From Sphaerimonospora sp050942215 (lineage in GTDB: Bacteria; Actinomycetota; Actinomycetes; Streptosporangiales; Streptosporangiaceae): a stretch of DNA of 64,000 nt. Shown here piece after piece: positions 1 to 9,172 of this stretch (its first letter is position 1; every line of letters begins with the position of its first letter). The stretch covers positions 4,216,001-4,280,000 of the forward strand of contig NZ_CP192056.1 of NCBI RefSeq assembly GCF_050942215.1, given 5' to 3'. The notes beneath the pieces were generated by a model, which saw nothing but the letters and a program-made list of their open reading frames with translations, ran no database searches and was not told the DNA's origin. The translations under genes and the position numbers were made by a program.

Positions 1-2
1 CG

Positions 3-1022
3 TCCAGCGGCCAGTTCGTCATCGACTCCTTCACGCCGGGCCAGTCGGTAACTCTGGTACGGAACGACAAATACTGGGGCGAGCCGGCCAAGGCCGACAA
101 GGTCGTCATCCGGTTCATCCCGCAGGACGAGCAGGTCCAGGCGCTGCAGAACGGCGAGACCAACATCATCGAGCCGCAGGCCAACCCGGACGTCCTGGCC
201 CAGCTCCAGGGCCTGGACGGGATCCAGGTCAAGACGGGTGAGCAGTTCCTCTACGACCACCTGGACTTCAACTTCGACAAGGGCCCGTTCAAGGACGACC
301 TCAAGCTGCGCCAGGCCTTCGCGCTCTGCGTGCCCCGCCAGCAGATCGTCGACAACCTGATCAAGCCGCAGCAGCCCAACGCCACCACCATGGACGTGCG
401 CAACCTCGCACCGTTCCAGCCGGGTTACGCCGAGGCGGTCGCCTTCAGCGGTGTCGACAAGTACAAGACCGTCGACATCGAGGGTGCCAAGAAGCTGCTC
501 GCCGAGGCCGGCAAGTCCAAGGTGAAGGTCCGGATCGGCTACAACCAGCCCAACCCCCGCCGCACCCAGGTCGTCGAGCTGATCAAGGCCTCGTGCGACC
601 AGGCCGGGTTCGAGATCGAGGACACCGGCAACGAGAAGTTCTTCAACGACGGCGGCGACCTCGCCACCGGCAACTTCGACGTCGCGCTGTTCGGCTGGGC
701 GGGGTCGTCCCTGGTCAGCGGCTGGCCCTCGACCTACAGGACGCCGAGCAAGTGCACCCCCTCGGCCAAGGGCAACAACAACGGCTGCTACTCCAACAAG
801 GAGGTCGACAAGCTGCTGGACCAGATCCTCGGCGAGACCGACTCGGCCGAGATCCTCGAACTCACCAAGCAGATCGAGAAGACGCTCTGGGACGACCTGG
901 CCACCATCCCGCTCTACTCCCAGCCGCAGCTGACCGCGTGGAGCGACAAGGTGCAGAACGTGGTGCCCAACCCGTCCCAGGCCTCCGTCACCTGGAACAT
1001 GCACCAGTGGGCCATGCAGTAA
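3..1022 (+). CDS. ABC transporter substrate-binding protein, family 5 (3' part only)
   Basis: This is the C-terminal part of an extracellular solute-binding protein of the oligopeptide/dipeptide/nickel type (SBP family 5). The open frame runs from the window edge, so the signal peptide and the start lie outside. The visible 339 residues show typical family features: a YWG-containing strand near the start, a RQAFALCVPRQ helix, and a late segment (FDVALFGWAGSS) that matches the FDxxxxGW motif of these proteins. The protein ends with the usual run of a polar helix and a short beta strand. It is followed by a hairpin and then by two permease and two ATPase genes on the same strand, so it is very likely the receptor of that importer. 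The ligand cannot be told from sequence. Confidence 0.9.
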   Translation, partial: SSGQFVIDSFTPGQSVTLVRNDKYWGEPAKADKVVIRFIPQDEQVQALQNGETNIIEPQANPDVLAQLQGLDGIQVKTGEQFLYDHLDFNFDKGPFKDDLKLRQAFALCVPRQQIVDNLIKPQQPNATTMDVRNLAPFQPGYAEAVAFSGVDKYKTVDIEGAKKLLAEAGKSKVKVRIGYNQPNPRRTQVVELIKASCDQAGFEIEDTGNEKFFNDGGDLATGNFDVALFGWAGSSLVSGWPSTYRTPSKCTPSAKGNNNGCYSNKEVDKLLDQILGETDSAEILELTKQIEKTLWDDLATIPLYSQPQLTAWSDKVQNVVPNPSQASVTWNMHQWAMQ

Positions 1023-1060
1023 GAAGCGGTGAGAAGCGTCAGGTGACCACCTGACCACGC

Positions 1061-1094
1061 GCGGGGCCGGGCCACCATGAACCCGGCCCCGCGT
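1061..1094 (+). terminator. Terminator-like hairpin after the first SBP gene
   Basis: A perfect 12-bp inverted repeat (arms 1061-1072 and 1083-1094) with a 10-nt loop lies 38 nt after the SBP stop codon. There is no U-run, as is usual for actinomycete terminators. It may end or attenuate transcription, giving more SBP than membrane components. Confidence 0.6.
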
Positions 1095-1233
1095 GATGCC
1101 CATGCCAGCGCCCGTGCCGGCCGACGCCGCGCCGGGCGTCGCCACCCTCACGAACCACCGGCCCGCCGGCGGCTCAAGCCTTGACCAGGCGGCCCGGTGA
1201 GCCGGCCCGTCATCTGCAGGAGGTCGGGGAACC

Positions 1234-2745
1234 TTGCTTGTGTTCATCACGCGGCGGCTGCTCATATCGGCCATCGTCCTGCTCGCCGCGACATTCATCA
1301 TGTTCGTCCTCGTCGCCCTGTCCGGGGATCCGCTCCAAGACCTGCGCGAGCAGTCGACTCCGCAGGCGAAGGCGCAGATGGCGGCCCGCATCGAGGCGAT
1401 GCGGCTCGACATGCCGATCCCGGTCCGCTATCTCGGCTGGCTCGGCGACCTCCTCCTCCATGGCGACCTCGGCGTCGACAAGGCCGGCAGCTCGGTCGCC
1501 GCCCAGCTCGGCCAGGCCACCGCCGCCACCCTCCAGCTCGTGGTCGTCGCGACGCTGCTCGGCGCGTTCATCGGCATCACCATCGGCGTCATCTCGGCGC
1601 TGCGCCAGTACAGCAGTTTCGACCACGGGATTACTTTCACAGCTTTCGTCTGCTTCTCGCTACCGGTTTTCTGGGTGGCGACGATGCTCAAGCAGTACCT
1701 GGCGATCGAGTTCAACGACTGGCTGCGCGACCCCACGATCCCGGCCTGGGTCATCGCGGCTGCGGCCGTGTTCGCCGGACTGGTCTGGGGCTCGGTCTAC
1801 CACGGGGACCGGCGCGGCAAGCTGGCCGCCTTCGGCATCGGCTTCGTCGTCACCGCCGTGGTCCTCTTCGCTCTCTCCGCGAGCCGCTGGTTCGCCGACC
1901 CCGGCCTCGGCTTCCCGTTCGTGCTCGTGGTCTCGCTGGCGGCCGCGGCCGGGATGGCGGCGTTGATCTCCGGGCTCGAGCACCTGCAGCCGATGTACGC
2001 GGCGCTGGCCGCCGCGGGGGTGGGCGCGCTGCTGTACCACCCGCTGCAGCCGATGCTGGACGACGCGAACCTGCTGTCCATTCTGGGGTTCGCGGCCGTC
2101 ACCGTCGTGATCTGCTGGGCGCTGGGACGCCAGATCGGCGGGCTGCTGAGCCGGCAGGCCGTCCCGCTGGCCATCGGCAGCGGACTGCTCACCGGCGGGC
2201 TGATCATCTTCGATCGGCTCCTGCAGGCCTGGGGCAGCTACGCCGCCTCGGTGCGGGGACGTCCGGTGGCCACGATCGGCTCGCAGACCCCCAACTACAC
2301 CGGGGATTTCTGGCACGTCTCGCTGGACACCTCGATGCACCTGCTGCTGCCCACGCTGGCGCTCATCCTGATCGGACTGGCCGGCCACTCGCGCTACAGC
2401 AGGACGAGCATGCTCGAGGTGATGAACCAGGACTACGTCCGTACGGCTCGGGCCAAGGGCCTGCCGGAGCGGACGGTCGTCGTCAAACACGCGTTCCGCA
2501 ACGGGATGATCCCGATCACAACGATCCTCGCGCTCGACTTCGCCTCGGTCTTCAGCGGCGCGGTCGTCACCGAGCACGTGTTCGGCTGGCGCGGTCTGGG
2601 ATCGATGTTCACCAAGGCGCTCCGAGAGGTGGACCCGATGCCGGTCATGGGGTTCTTCCTGGTCTCGGGCGTCGCCATCGTGGTCTGGAACATGCTCGCC
2701 GACATCGCCTACGCGTTCCTCGACCCACGCATCCGGCTGTCCTGA
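1234..2745 (+). CDS. ABC transporter permease, DppB/OppB type, with a large internal insertion
   Basis: This is a membrane permease of a peptide-type importer. The first 140 residues look like a normal DppB (N-terminal membrane helix, a loop with GDLGV, then two helices). The C-terminal 160 residues carry the ATPase-contact loop (EVMNQDYVRTARAKGLPE) and the closing FLDPRIRLS. Between them, about residues 170-340, lies an extra segment with roughly six hydrophobic stretches. The protein therefore has 503 residues instead of about 320. The start is TTG at 1234, ten bases after AGGAGG at 1218-1223; GTG at 1240 is an alternative. It lies 16 bases before the second permease gene and is certainly cotranscribed with it. 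Confidence 0.9.
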   Translation: MLVFITRRLLISAIVLLAATFIMFVLVALSGDPLQDLREQSTPQAKAQMAARIEAMRLDMPIPVRYLGWLGDLLLHGDLGVDKAGSSVAAQLGQATAATLQLVVVATLLGAFIGITIGVISALRQYSSFDHGITFTAFVCFSLPVFWVATMLKQYLAIEFNDWLRDPTIPAWVIAAAAVFAGLVWGSVYHGDRRGKLAAFGIGFVVTAVVLFALSASRWFADPGLGFPFVLVVSLAAAAGMAALISGLEHLQPMYAALAAAGVGALLYHPLQPMLDDANLLSILGFAAVTVVICWALGRQIGGLLSRQAVPLAIGSGLLTGGLIIFDRLLQAWGSYAASVRGRPVATIGSQTPNYTGDFWHVSLDTSMHLLLPTLALILIGLAGHSRYSRTSMLEVMNQDYVRTARAKGLPERTVVVKHAFRNGMIPITTILALDFASVFSGAVVTEHVFGWRGLGSMFTKALREVDPMPVMGFFLVSGVAIVVWNMLADIAYAFLDPRIRLS

Positions 2746-2761
2746 CGGAGCGGAGACACAG

Positions 2762-3739
2762 ATGACACTCAACACGGAGCAGCTCCAGCCCGGCACCGAG
2801 ACGCAGGGGATGACCGTCACCGCCCGGACCCAGCGCCAGCTCGTCGTCCGCAGGTTCTTCCGGCACAAGGGGGCGCTGTTCGGCCTGGTCATGTTCACAT
2901 TCGTCTTCGTCCTGGCCTTCTCCTCGATCGGCTTCGGGCCGATCCCCGGCTGGTGGGACAAGCCGTGGACGGGCACCGGCACCCTCGCCGACCGGGGCCG
3001 TCCCACGCTCAGCCTGCTCCCCGAGTTCCTCGGCGGCACCGGCGTCCACCTCGGCGAGCACCCGTTCGGCCAGGACAACCTGGGCAAGGACTACTTCGCG
3101 CTGACCATGCGCGGCACGCAGATCTCGATCATCGTGGCGCTGGCCATCGGCCTGATCTCCACCATCGTGGGCACCGTGATCGGCGCCCTGGCCGGCTACT
3201 TCCGCGGCCGGACCGAGGCGGTGCTGATGCGGTTCACCGACGTGATGATCACGATCCCGGTCCTGGTCATCGGGGCCGTGGTCGGCCAGATGGCCGGCAA
3301 CCTGGGGCCGTACTTCCTGGCCCTGATGCTCGGCCTCATCACCTGGACCAGCGTCGGCCGGCTCGTACGCGGCCAGTTCCTGTCACTGCGGGAGAAGGAG
3401 TTCGTGGAGGCCGCCAGGGCCGTGGGCACACCCGCCACCCGGATCATCTTCAAGCACATCATGCCCAACACGCTCGGCGTGATCATCGTGAGCGCGACGC
3501 TGGCGATCTCCTCGGGCATCCTGCTGGAGACGGCGCTGTCGTTCCTGGGATTCGGCGTCAAACCCCCGGACACGTCGCTCGGCCTGCTCATCGAGACCTA
3601 CCGCAGCGCCATGGTGACCCGACCGTGGCTGTTCTGGTGGCCCGGCATCTTCATCGTCGTGATCGCGCTGTCGGTCAACTTCATCGGCGACGGCCTGCGT
3701 GACGCCTTCGATCCTCGACAGAACCGGGTGCGTGACTGA
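2762..3739 (+). CDS. ABC transporter permease, DppC/OppC type
   Basis: This 325-residue protein is the second permease of the first peptide-type importer. It has a cytoplasmic N-terminus of about 35 residues, a first membrane helix (about 37-57), a periplasmic-side loop with the family motif HPFGQDNLGKDYF (usually HxxGTDxxGRD), and four to five further helices. The ATPase-contact loop reads EFVEAARAVGTPATRIIFKHIMPN. The C-terminal GDGLRDAFDPR is the normal DppC ending. The stop codon overlaps the start codon of the next ATPase gene, which indicates translational coupling. Substrate is unknown. Confidence 0.93.
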   Translation: MTLNTEQLQPGTETQGMTVTARTQRQLVVRRFFRHKGALFGLVMFTFVFVLAFSSIGFGPIPGWWDKPWTGTGTLADRGRPTLSLLPEFLGGTGVHLGEHPFGQDNLGKDYFALTMRGTQISIIVALAIGLISTIVGTVIGALAGYFRGRTEAVLMRFTDVMITIPVLVIGAVVGQMAGNLGPYFLALMLGLITWTSVGRLVRGQFLSLREKEFVEAARAVGTPATRIIFKHIMPNTLGVIIVSATLAISSGILLETALSFLGFGVKPPDTSLGLLIETYRSAMVTRPWLFWWPGIFIVVIALSVNFIGDGLRDAFDPRQNRVRD

Positions 3740-4824
3740 TGACGACGACCAACGCCCAGGGCGCCCACATCGCCAGGCGCCTGTCGGACTCCAAGCGTCC
3801 CGGCGAGGCCGAGATCCTGAAGGTGGAGAACCTGCAGGTCTCCTTCCCCACCGACGACGGTCTCGTGCGGGCCGTACGCGGCGTGTCCTACACCGTGCAC
3901 GAGCGCGAGGTGCTCGGCATCGTCGGCGAGTCCGGGTCCGGCAAGTCGGTCTCCTCGATGGCGGTCATGGGCCTGCTGCCCAAGAGCGCGAGGATCAGCG
4001 GCAGCATCCGCTACCGCGGCGACGAGATCCTGAAGATGACCGAGCGCAGGCGCCGCGGCCTGCGCGGACGAAAGATCGCGATGATCTTCCAGGATCCGAT
4101 GACGGCGCTCAACCCGGTGCACACCATCGGCGACCAGCTCGCCGAGGCGGTGCTCGCCCATGAACTGGTCCCGCGGAAGGAGGCGCTGGCCCGGGCCAGG
4201 GAGATGCTCGACCTGGTCGGCATCCCGCAGGCCGGGACTCGGCTGCGCGCCTATCCGCACGAGTTCTCCGGCGGCATGCGGCAGCGCGCGATGATCGCCA
4301 TGGCGGTCATCAACAATCCGGATGTGATCATCGCGGACGAGCCGACCACCGCGCTGGACGTGACCGTCCAGGCCCAGATCCTGGAGAAGCTGCTGGAGGT
4401 CAAGGACGCGGTGGACGCCGCGATCGTGCTGATCACGCACGACCTCGGCGTCATCGCCGGCATGGCCCACCGCGTCCTGGTGATGTACGCCGGCAAGCCG
4501 GTGGAGATCGGCGACGTCGACCGCACGTTCGCCTCGCCCCGCATGCCGTACACCGCGGGCCTGCTCGGCTCGATCCCCACGACGGGGTCGGCCGGCGGCC
4601 GGCTGCGACCGATCCAGGGATCCCCGCCCTCGCTGATCAATCTGCCGCCGGGCTGCCCGTTCTCCCCGCGCTGCCCGCTCGCCGACGAGCAGTGCCGGAC
4701 GACCGAGCCCGCGCTGGTGGAGACGGACATCGGCGGGCACTACGCGGCCTGCCATCACTGGCGCCGGCTGGCCGCGCACTCCGACCCGACCGCACTATTC
4801 AAGACGAACGGCGAGGACTCATGA
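3739..4824 (+). CDS. ABC transporter ATPase, DppD/OppD type
   Basis: This is the first nucleotide-binding subunit of the importer (361 residues). Walker A is GESGSGKSVSS, the Q-loop lies in IFQDPMTALNP, the ABC signature is FSGGMRQR, Walker B is VIIADEPTTALD, and the switch histidine is in LITHDLGVIA. The C-terminal oligopeptide-type domain has the cysteine cluster PPGCPFSPRCP...C, which in OppD/DppD proteins binds an iron-sulfur cluster. The ATG overlaps the preceding stop codon, and its own TGA overlaps the ATG of the next gene. Confidence 0.95.
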   Translation: MTTTNAQGAHIARRLSDSKRPGEAEILKVENLQVSFPTDDGLVRAVRGVSYTVHEREVLGIVGESGSGKSVSSMAVMGLLPKSARISGSIRYRGDEILKMTERRRRGLRGRKIAMIFQDPMTALNPVHTIGDQLAEAVLAHELVPRKEALARAREMLDLVGIPQAGTRLRAYPHEFSGGMRQRAMIAMAVINNPDVIIADEPTTALDVTVQAQILEKLLEVKDAVDAAIVLITHDLGVIAGMAHRVLVMYAGKPVEIGDVDRTFASPRMPYTAGLLGSIPTTGSAGGRLRPIQGSPPSLINLPPGCPFSPRCPLADEQCRTTEPALVETDIGGHYAACHHWRRLAAHSDPTALFKTNGEDS

Positions 4825-5846
4825 CCGAGAACGCGCTGGCCGAGAATGCGCTGACCGATAATGGGCCACTGCTGGAGGTCAACGACCTCGTGGTGGATTT
4901 CCCCATCAAGGGTGGCATCGTGCGCAGGACCGTCGGGCGGATCCAGGCGGTCAGCGGTGTGTCGCTGCATGTCGACAGGGGCGAGACGCTCGGGGTCGTC
5001 GGCGAGTCCGGCTGCGGCAAGTCGACCACCGGCCGGGCCGTGCTGCAGCTCCACCGTCCCACGTCCGGATCGGTCCGCTTCGCCGGCGAGGAGCTGACCA
5101 CGCTGACGGCCAAACGGATGCAGGCAGTCCGGCGTGACATGCAGATCGTCTTCCAGGACCCCTACGCGTCGCTCAACCCGACGATGCCGGTCAACGACAT
5201 CATCGCCGAGCCGCTCAGGGTCCACGGCATGTGGAGGTCCACGGGGCGCGAGAAGGTGGCCGAGCTGCTGCGCATGGTCGGGCTGAGCCCCGAGCACGGC
5301 AACCGGTACCCGCATGAGTTCTCCGGCGGCCAGCGCCAGCGCGTCGGCATCGCCAGGGCGCTGGCGCTGCGGCCCAAACTGCTGATCCTCGACGAACCGG
5401 TGTCGGCCCTGGACGTGTCGGTGCAGGCCGGCGTGGTCAACCTGCTGGAGGACCTGCAGGATGCCCTCGGCCTGGCCTACGTGTTCATCGCGCACGATCT
5501 GTCGGTGGTGCGGCACATCTCCGACCGGGTCGCGGTGATGTACCTGGGCAAGATCGTGGAGACGGGCCCGCGTGACGATCTCTACGACCGGCCCGCGCAT
5601 CCGTACACCCAGGCCTTGCTCTCGGCCGCCCCCACGGCCGACCCGGCGGCGGAACGGAGCAGGGAGCGGATCATCCTCACGGGCGACGTGCCCTCCCCCA
5701 TCGACCCGCCGTCGGGCTGCCGGTTCCGCACCCGCTGCTGGAAGGCGCAGGCGATCTGCGCCGAGGAGGAGCCCGAGCTGGTCGACCGCGGCAACGGCCA
5801 CCCGGTGGCGTGCCACTTCGCCGAGGTGAACACGGCCGTCACCTGA
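4821..5846 (+). CDS. ABC transporter ATPase, DppF/OppF type
   Basis: This is the second nucleotide-binding subunit of the first importer (341 residues). Walker A is GESGCGKSTTG, the signature is FSGGQRQR, Walker B is LLILDEPVSALD, and the switch region is IAHDLSVVRH. The C-terminal domain again carries the Opp-type cysteine motif (SGCRFRTRCWKAQAIC). The frame is open further upstream, but ATG at 4821 overlaps the stop codon of the DppD-type gene as ATGA and gives the normal family N-terminus. A strong hairpin follows the gene, so this is the end of the operon. Confidence 0.95.
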   Translation: MTENALAENALTDNGPLLEVNDLVVDFPIKGGIVRRTVGRIQAVSGVSLHVDRGETLGVVGESGCGKSTTGRAVLQLHRPTSGSVRFAGEELTTLTAKRMQAVRRDMQIVFQDPYASLNPTMPVNDIIAEPLRVHGMWRSTGREKVAELLRMVGLSPEHGNRYPHEFSGGQRQRVGIARALALRPKLLILDEPVSALDVSVQAGVVNLLEDLQDALGLAYVFIAHDLSVVRHISDRVAVMYLGKIVETGPRDDLYDRPAHPYTQALLSAAPTADPAAERSRERIILTGDVPSPIDPPSGCRFRTRCWKAQAICAEEEPELVDRGNGHPVACHFAEVNTAVT

Positions 5847-5863
5847 CTTCCGACGACGTCATC

Positions 5864-5895
5864 CGGCCCCCGGCCTCCCTCCCGGCCGGGGGCCG
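5864..5895 (+). terminator. Terminator hairpin at the end of the first importer operon
   Basis: A perfect 12-bp inverted repeat (arms 5864-5875 and 5884-5895, loop of 8 pyrimidines) begins 17 nt after the ATPase stop codon. It is very GC-rich and has no U-tract. It separates the two importer operons. Confidence 0.75.
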
Positions 5896-5949
5896 TCGCC
5901 GTCCTGCGCGGCCCCCGCACCGGCGGTCCTTCGCCCCGCCGCGCCCCGG

Positions 5950-6140
5950 CAATCAATTACTCGTTCAACTAATGCGATATCTCTGTCTTATCCGAATCAT
6001 GTCACGAATCCGTGACATGGATACATAGAGTCAAATCTCATTCTTGACGACTCATCTCCGCCGGTCAACGGACTTCAGGGCACGAGCTGATTTAATTTAG
6101 GGAGCAATGCAGACAAAAGACGGAATGTTCCCGACTTCCA
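5950..6140 (+). promoter_or_regulatory. AT-richer upstream region of the second importer with a palindrome
   Basis: The stretch between the terminator and the second importer operon (5896-6225) has no gene. It is clearly richer in A and T than its surroundings, as expected for a promoter region. It holds a perfect palindrome with 8-bp arms (5999-6006 and 6011-6018, 4-nt centre), a good candidate operator. A TTGACG hexamer lies at 6044-6049, but no well-spaced -10 box could be assigned. The regulator is unknown. Confidence 0.4.
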
Positions 6141-6225
6141 ATTGACTCCCGGAAATCGAGTTGCGAAAGTTCCCCTACAGTCGGATCTCATCCGATCGCT
6201 GACGGCCCACACGGGAGCACGCACC

Positions 6226-7257
6226 ATGACGTTCCCCTCTCCGGCCCCTTCTCCGGCGGCCGCCGAAACCGCCGAGGGCGCCGCCGGTCCCGCCGGACCG
6301 GCACGGTACGCTCCGGCCGTCGTCGGCCGCTCGCCCGGCCGCCTGATGTGGCGGCGGTTCCGGCGCGACCGGACAGGCGTCGTCTCGGCCCTGGTCGTAC
6401 TGGCCTTCTTTCTGATCGCCCTGCTCGCCCCGGTCATCGCGAAGATCTACGGCAAGGACCCCTACACCACCTACGGGCAGAACCGGCCGGGCCTGCTGAA
6501 CGAGTTCGGATATCCGATCGCCCCCAACGGCGGCATGAGCGGCGAGTTCTGGTTCGGCCTGGAGCCCGGCCTGGGCCGGGACGTCTTCATGCAGCTCGTG
6601 TACGGCATCCGCACCTCGCTGAGCATCGCCGTGGTCGTCACGCTGGTCACGGTGGTCCTCGGCGTGGTGCTGGGCATCACCGCCGGATACATCGGCGGCA
6701 AGACCGACTACGTGATCGGCCGGGTCATCGACACGCTGCTGGCCTTCCCGCAGCAGCTGTTCCTCATCGTCTTCCTGCCGGTCGTCGAGGCCGCCATCGT
6801 GCTGCCGGAGGAGGAGACCCCGGTCTGGCTCAGGTTCGTCTCGATCTGCGTCGTGCTGACCGTCCTCGGCTGGGCCGCGCTCGCCCGCCTGCTCCGCTCG
6901 CAGGTCCTGTCGCTGCGCACGAGGGAGTTCGTGGAGGCGGCCAGGGTGACGGGCGCCTCTCCGGCCCGGATCATCTTCAAGGAACTGCTGCCCAACCTGT
7001 GGACGCCGATCATCATCCAGGGCACGCTGCTGCTCCCGCTGTTCGTCGGCGCCGAGGCCGGCCTGGGCTTCCTCGGGGTGGGCATGACCGAGCCCACCCC
7101 CGACTGGGGCCGCATGTTCCAGGTGGGCGTCAACGTCTACCACTCCGACGTGACGTACCTGATCTTCCCGGGTGTCTCCATGGTGATCTTCGTCATCGCG
7201 TTCAACCTGTTCGGCGACTCCATCCGCGACGCCTTCGACCCCAAGACCAAGCGCTGA
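6226..7257 (+). CDS. ABC transporter permease, DppC/OppC type (second importer)
   Basis: This permease (343 residues from the chosen start) belongs to the second peptide-type importer. The N-terminus is a proline/alanine-rich tail of about 45 residues, followed by the cytoplasmic RRFRRDRTGVVSA segment and the first membrane helix. The extracytoplasmic loop contains WFGLEPGLGRDVF, and the coupling loop is EFVEAARVTGASPARIIFKE. The end GDSIRDAFDPKTKR is typical. The frame is open upstream to a TTG at 6142, but ATG at 6226 has a GGGAG about 8 bases upstream and avoids an unusual extension. In this operon the DppC-type gene comes first, before the SBP. Confidence 0.9.
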   Translation: MTFPSPAPSPAAAETAEGAAGPAGPARYAPAVVGRSPGRLMWRRFRRDRTGVVSALVVLAFFLIALLAPVIAKIYGKDPYTTYGQNRPGLLNEFGYPIAPNGGMSGEFWFGLEPGLGRDVFMQLVYGIRTSLSIAVVVTLVTVVLGVVLGITAGYIGGKTDYVIGRVIDTLLAFPQQLFLIVFLPVVEAAIVLPEEETPVWLRFVSICVVLTVLGWAALARLLRSQVLSLRTREFVEAARVTGASPARIIFKELLPNLWTPIIIQGTLLLPLFVGAEAGLGFLGVGMTEPTPDWGRMFQVGVNVYHSDVTYLIFPGVSMVIFVIAFNLFGDSIRDAFDPKTKR

Positions 7258-7291
7258 CTCCGGCAGTGCCCGTCCCCACAGGAAGGACCAC

Positions 7292-9088
7292 ATGAGATCG
7301 CACAGCAGGCGAATCGCTTCGATGGCCGCCGTGCTCACCGCGGGCGCGCTGGCCCTGGCCGGCTGCGCCGAGGGCGGAGGCGGCGGTGCGCCCGAGACCG
7401 CCGCGGGCACCTCTTCGCGGCAGCCGCTGGAGAACAAGGCCATCAGCGCGATCACGGTCGGCACCGCCGAGGACTCCAAGGGCCCCGCCGCCGAGATCCC
7501 CGACGCCAAGACGGGCGGCACGGTCACGATGCTCGACCGCGACGACTTCAGCCACCTGGACCCGGGCCGCGTCTACCTGAACTACAACTCCTCGGTGTCC
7601 GAGCTGTTCACCCGCCAGCTCACGAACTACAAGCGCAACCCCGACGGCACCCTCACGCTGGTGGGCGACCTGGCCACCGACACCGGCAGCACCGCCGACG
7701 GCGGCAAGACCTGGACGTTCACCCTCAAGGACGGCCTGAAGTGGGAGGACGGCTCCCCCATCACCCCGGCCGACATCAAGTACGGCTTCGAGCGCCTGTT
7801 CGCCGACTTCATCACCGAGGGCCCGACCTACGCCCAGCAGTGGCTGGTGCCGGACGCCGGCAAGCCGTTCCGCGACCAGTACGAGGGCCCCTACGACGGC
7901 AAGGAGCTCGACACGATCGAGACCCCCGACGACAGGACGGTGGTCTTCCACCTCAACGGCCCCCACCCCGACTTCAACTTCACGCTGGCCATGACGGGCT
8001 ACGGCGCGGTGCCGAAGGCGCACGACACCGAGCAGAAGTACGACAGGCACCCGTTCTCCTCGGGGCCGTACAGGATCGCGAGCCACGTCACGGACAAGTC
8101 GCTCGACCTCGAGCGCAACCCGCACTGGGACAAGAACACCGACCCGATCCGGCACGCCTATCCGGACAAGTGGCACATGGAGTTCGGCTACCAGTCGCAG
8201 CAGACGACCGAGCGCTTCCTGGCCGACAACGGCAAGGACAAGCAGGCGTTCACGTTCCACAACCCGGTCGCGCCGGAGCGGGTGCAGGAGGTGCTCGGCG
8301 ACACCGAGGCGATGGGGCGCTCCCTGCGGGGCCTGACCCCGTTCACCACCTTCTACAACATCAACACCAAGCGGGTCACCGACGTCAACGTCCGCAAGGC
8401 GCTCATCACGGCCTGGCCGAACAGGCAGATCCAGCAGCTCGAGGGCGGCGAGATCACGGCGGGCAAGATCGCCACGACCGTCATGAGCCCGACCGTGATG
8501 GGCTACGAGTCCTTCGACCTGTACGGCAAGCTCGCCAAGCCCGAGGGCGACCCCGAGGCGGCCAAGCGGCTGCTCGCGCAGTCGGGCGACCCCAGTCCGA
8601 CCATCGTCTACGCCTACAACCAGACGCCGACCCAGGAGAAGATCACCGTCGCGGTCAAGGAGGCGCTGACCAAGGCCGGCTTCACGGTCGTGGCCAAGCC
8701 CCTCAACCCGGCGACCTACTACGACGCGATCGGCCTGGTGGACAACAAGTACGACGTCTACTGGGGCGGCTGGGCCGCCGACTGGCCGACCGGCTCGACC
8801 GCGATCCAGCCGCTGTTCGACGGCCGTCAGATCGCCGACGGCGCGTCGAACTACAGCCACCTCGACGTCGCGGAGATCAACGAGGGCATCGACAGGGCCA
8901 ACGCGATCACCGACCCGGTCGAGGCCGGCAAGGCGTGGGCCGCGCTCGACCGTCAGATCATGGAGCAGGCCGCGATCATCCCGGAGTTCTACCAGACCTA
9001 CTTCGGTCTGTACGGCTCCGGCCTCGGCGGCGTCACGTTCGACCCGATCTGGGGCGAGCAGTCCCCCCTGGACATCTGGGTCAAGTAA
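7292..9088 (+). CDS. ABC transporter substrate-binding lipoprotein, family 5
   Basis: This is a 598-residue peptide/nickel-type solute-binding protein. The N-terminus has two arginine-rich turns, a hydrophobic stretch and the lipobox LAGC (about residues 23-26), so it should be a membrane-anchored lipoprotein. The mature part follows the family pattern: TVTMLDRDDFSHLDPG near the start, a WTFTLKDGLKWEDGSPI strand-turn (family signature), and FSSGPYRI in the middle. The start ATG at 7292 follows GGAAGGA. It lies between the two permease genes of its operon, so it should feed that importer. The substrate is unknown; peptide-like ligands are most common for proteins of this size. Confidence 0.95.
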   Translation: MRSHSRRIASMAAVLTAGALALAGCAEGGGGGAPETAAGTSSRQPLENKAISAITVGTAEDSKGPAAEIPDAKTGGTVTMLDRDDFSHLDPGRVYLNYNSSVSELFTRQLTNYKRNPDGTLTLVGDLATDTGSTADGGKTWTFTLKDGLKWEDGSPITPADIKYGFERLFADFITEGPTYAQQWLVPDAGKPFRDQYEGPYDGKELDTIETPDDRTVVFHLNGPHPDFNFTLAMTGYGAVPKAHDTEQKYDRHPFSSGPYRIASHVTDKSLDLERNPHWDKNTDPIRHAYPDKWHMEFGYQSQQTTERFLADNGKDKQAFTFHNPVAPERVQEVLGDTEAMGRSLRGLTPFTTFYNINTKRVTDVNVRKALITAWPNRQIQQLEGGEITAGKIATTVMSPTVMGYESFDLYGKLAKPEGDPEAAKRLLAQSGDPSPTIVYAYNQTPTQEKITVAVKEALTKAGFTVVAKPLNPATYYDAIGLVDNKYDVYWGGWAADWPTGSTAIQPLFDGRQIADGASNYSHLDVAEINEGIDRANAITDPVEAGKAWAALDRQIMEQAAIIPEFYQTYFGLYGSGLGGVTFDPIWGEQSPLDIWVK

Positions 9089-9172
9089 CCGTCACCCGGT
9101 CGCCGTTCCCGCCCCGTCCGGGGCGAGAGCGGCGACCCCGGAAAATCCGCCCGCTGGAGCAGGTACGACACC

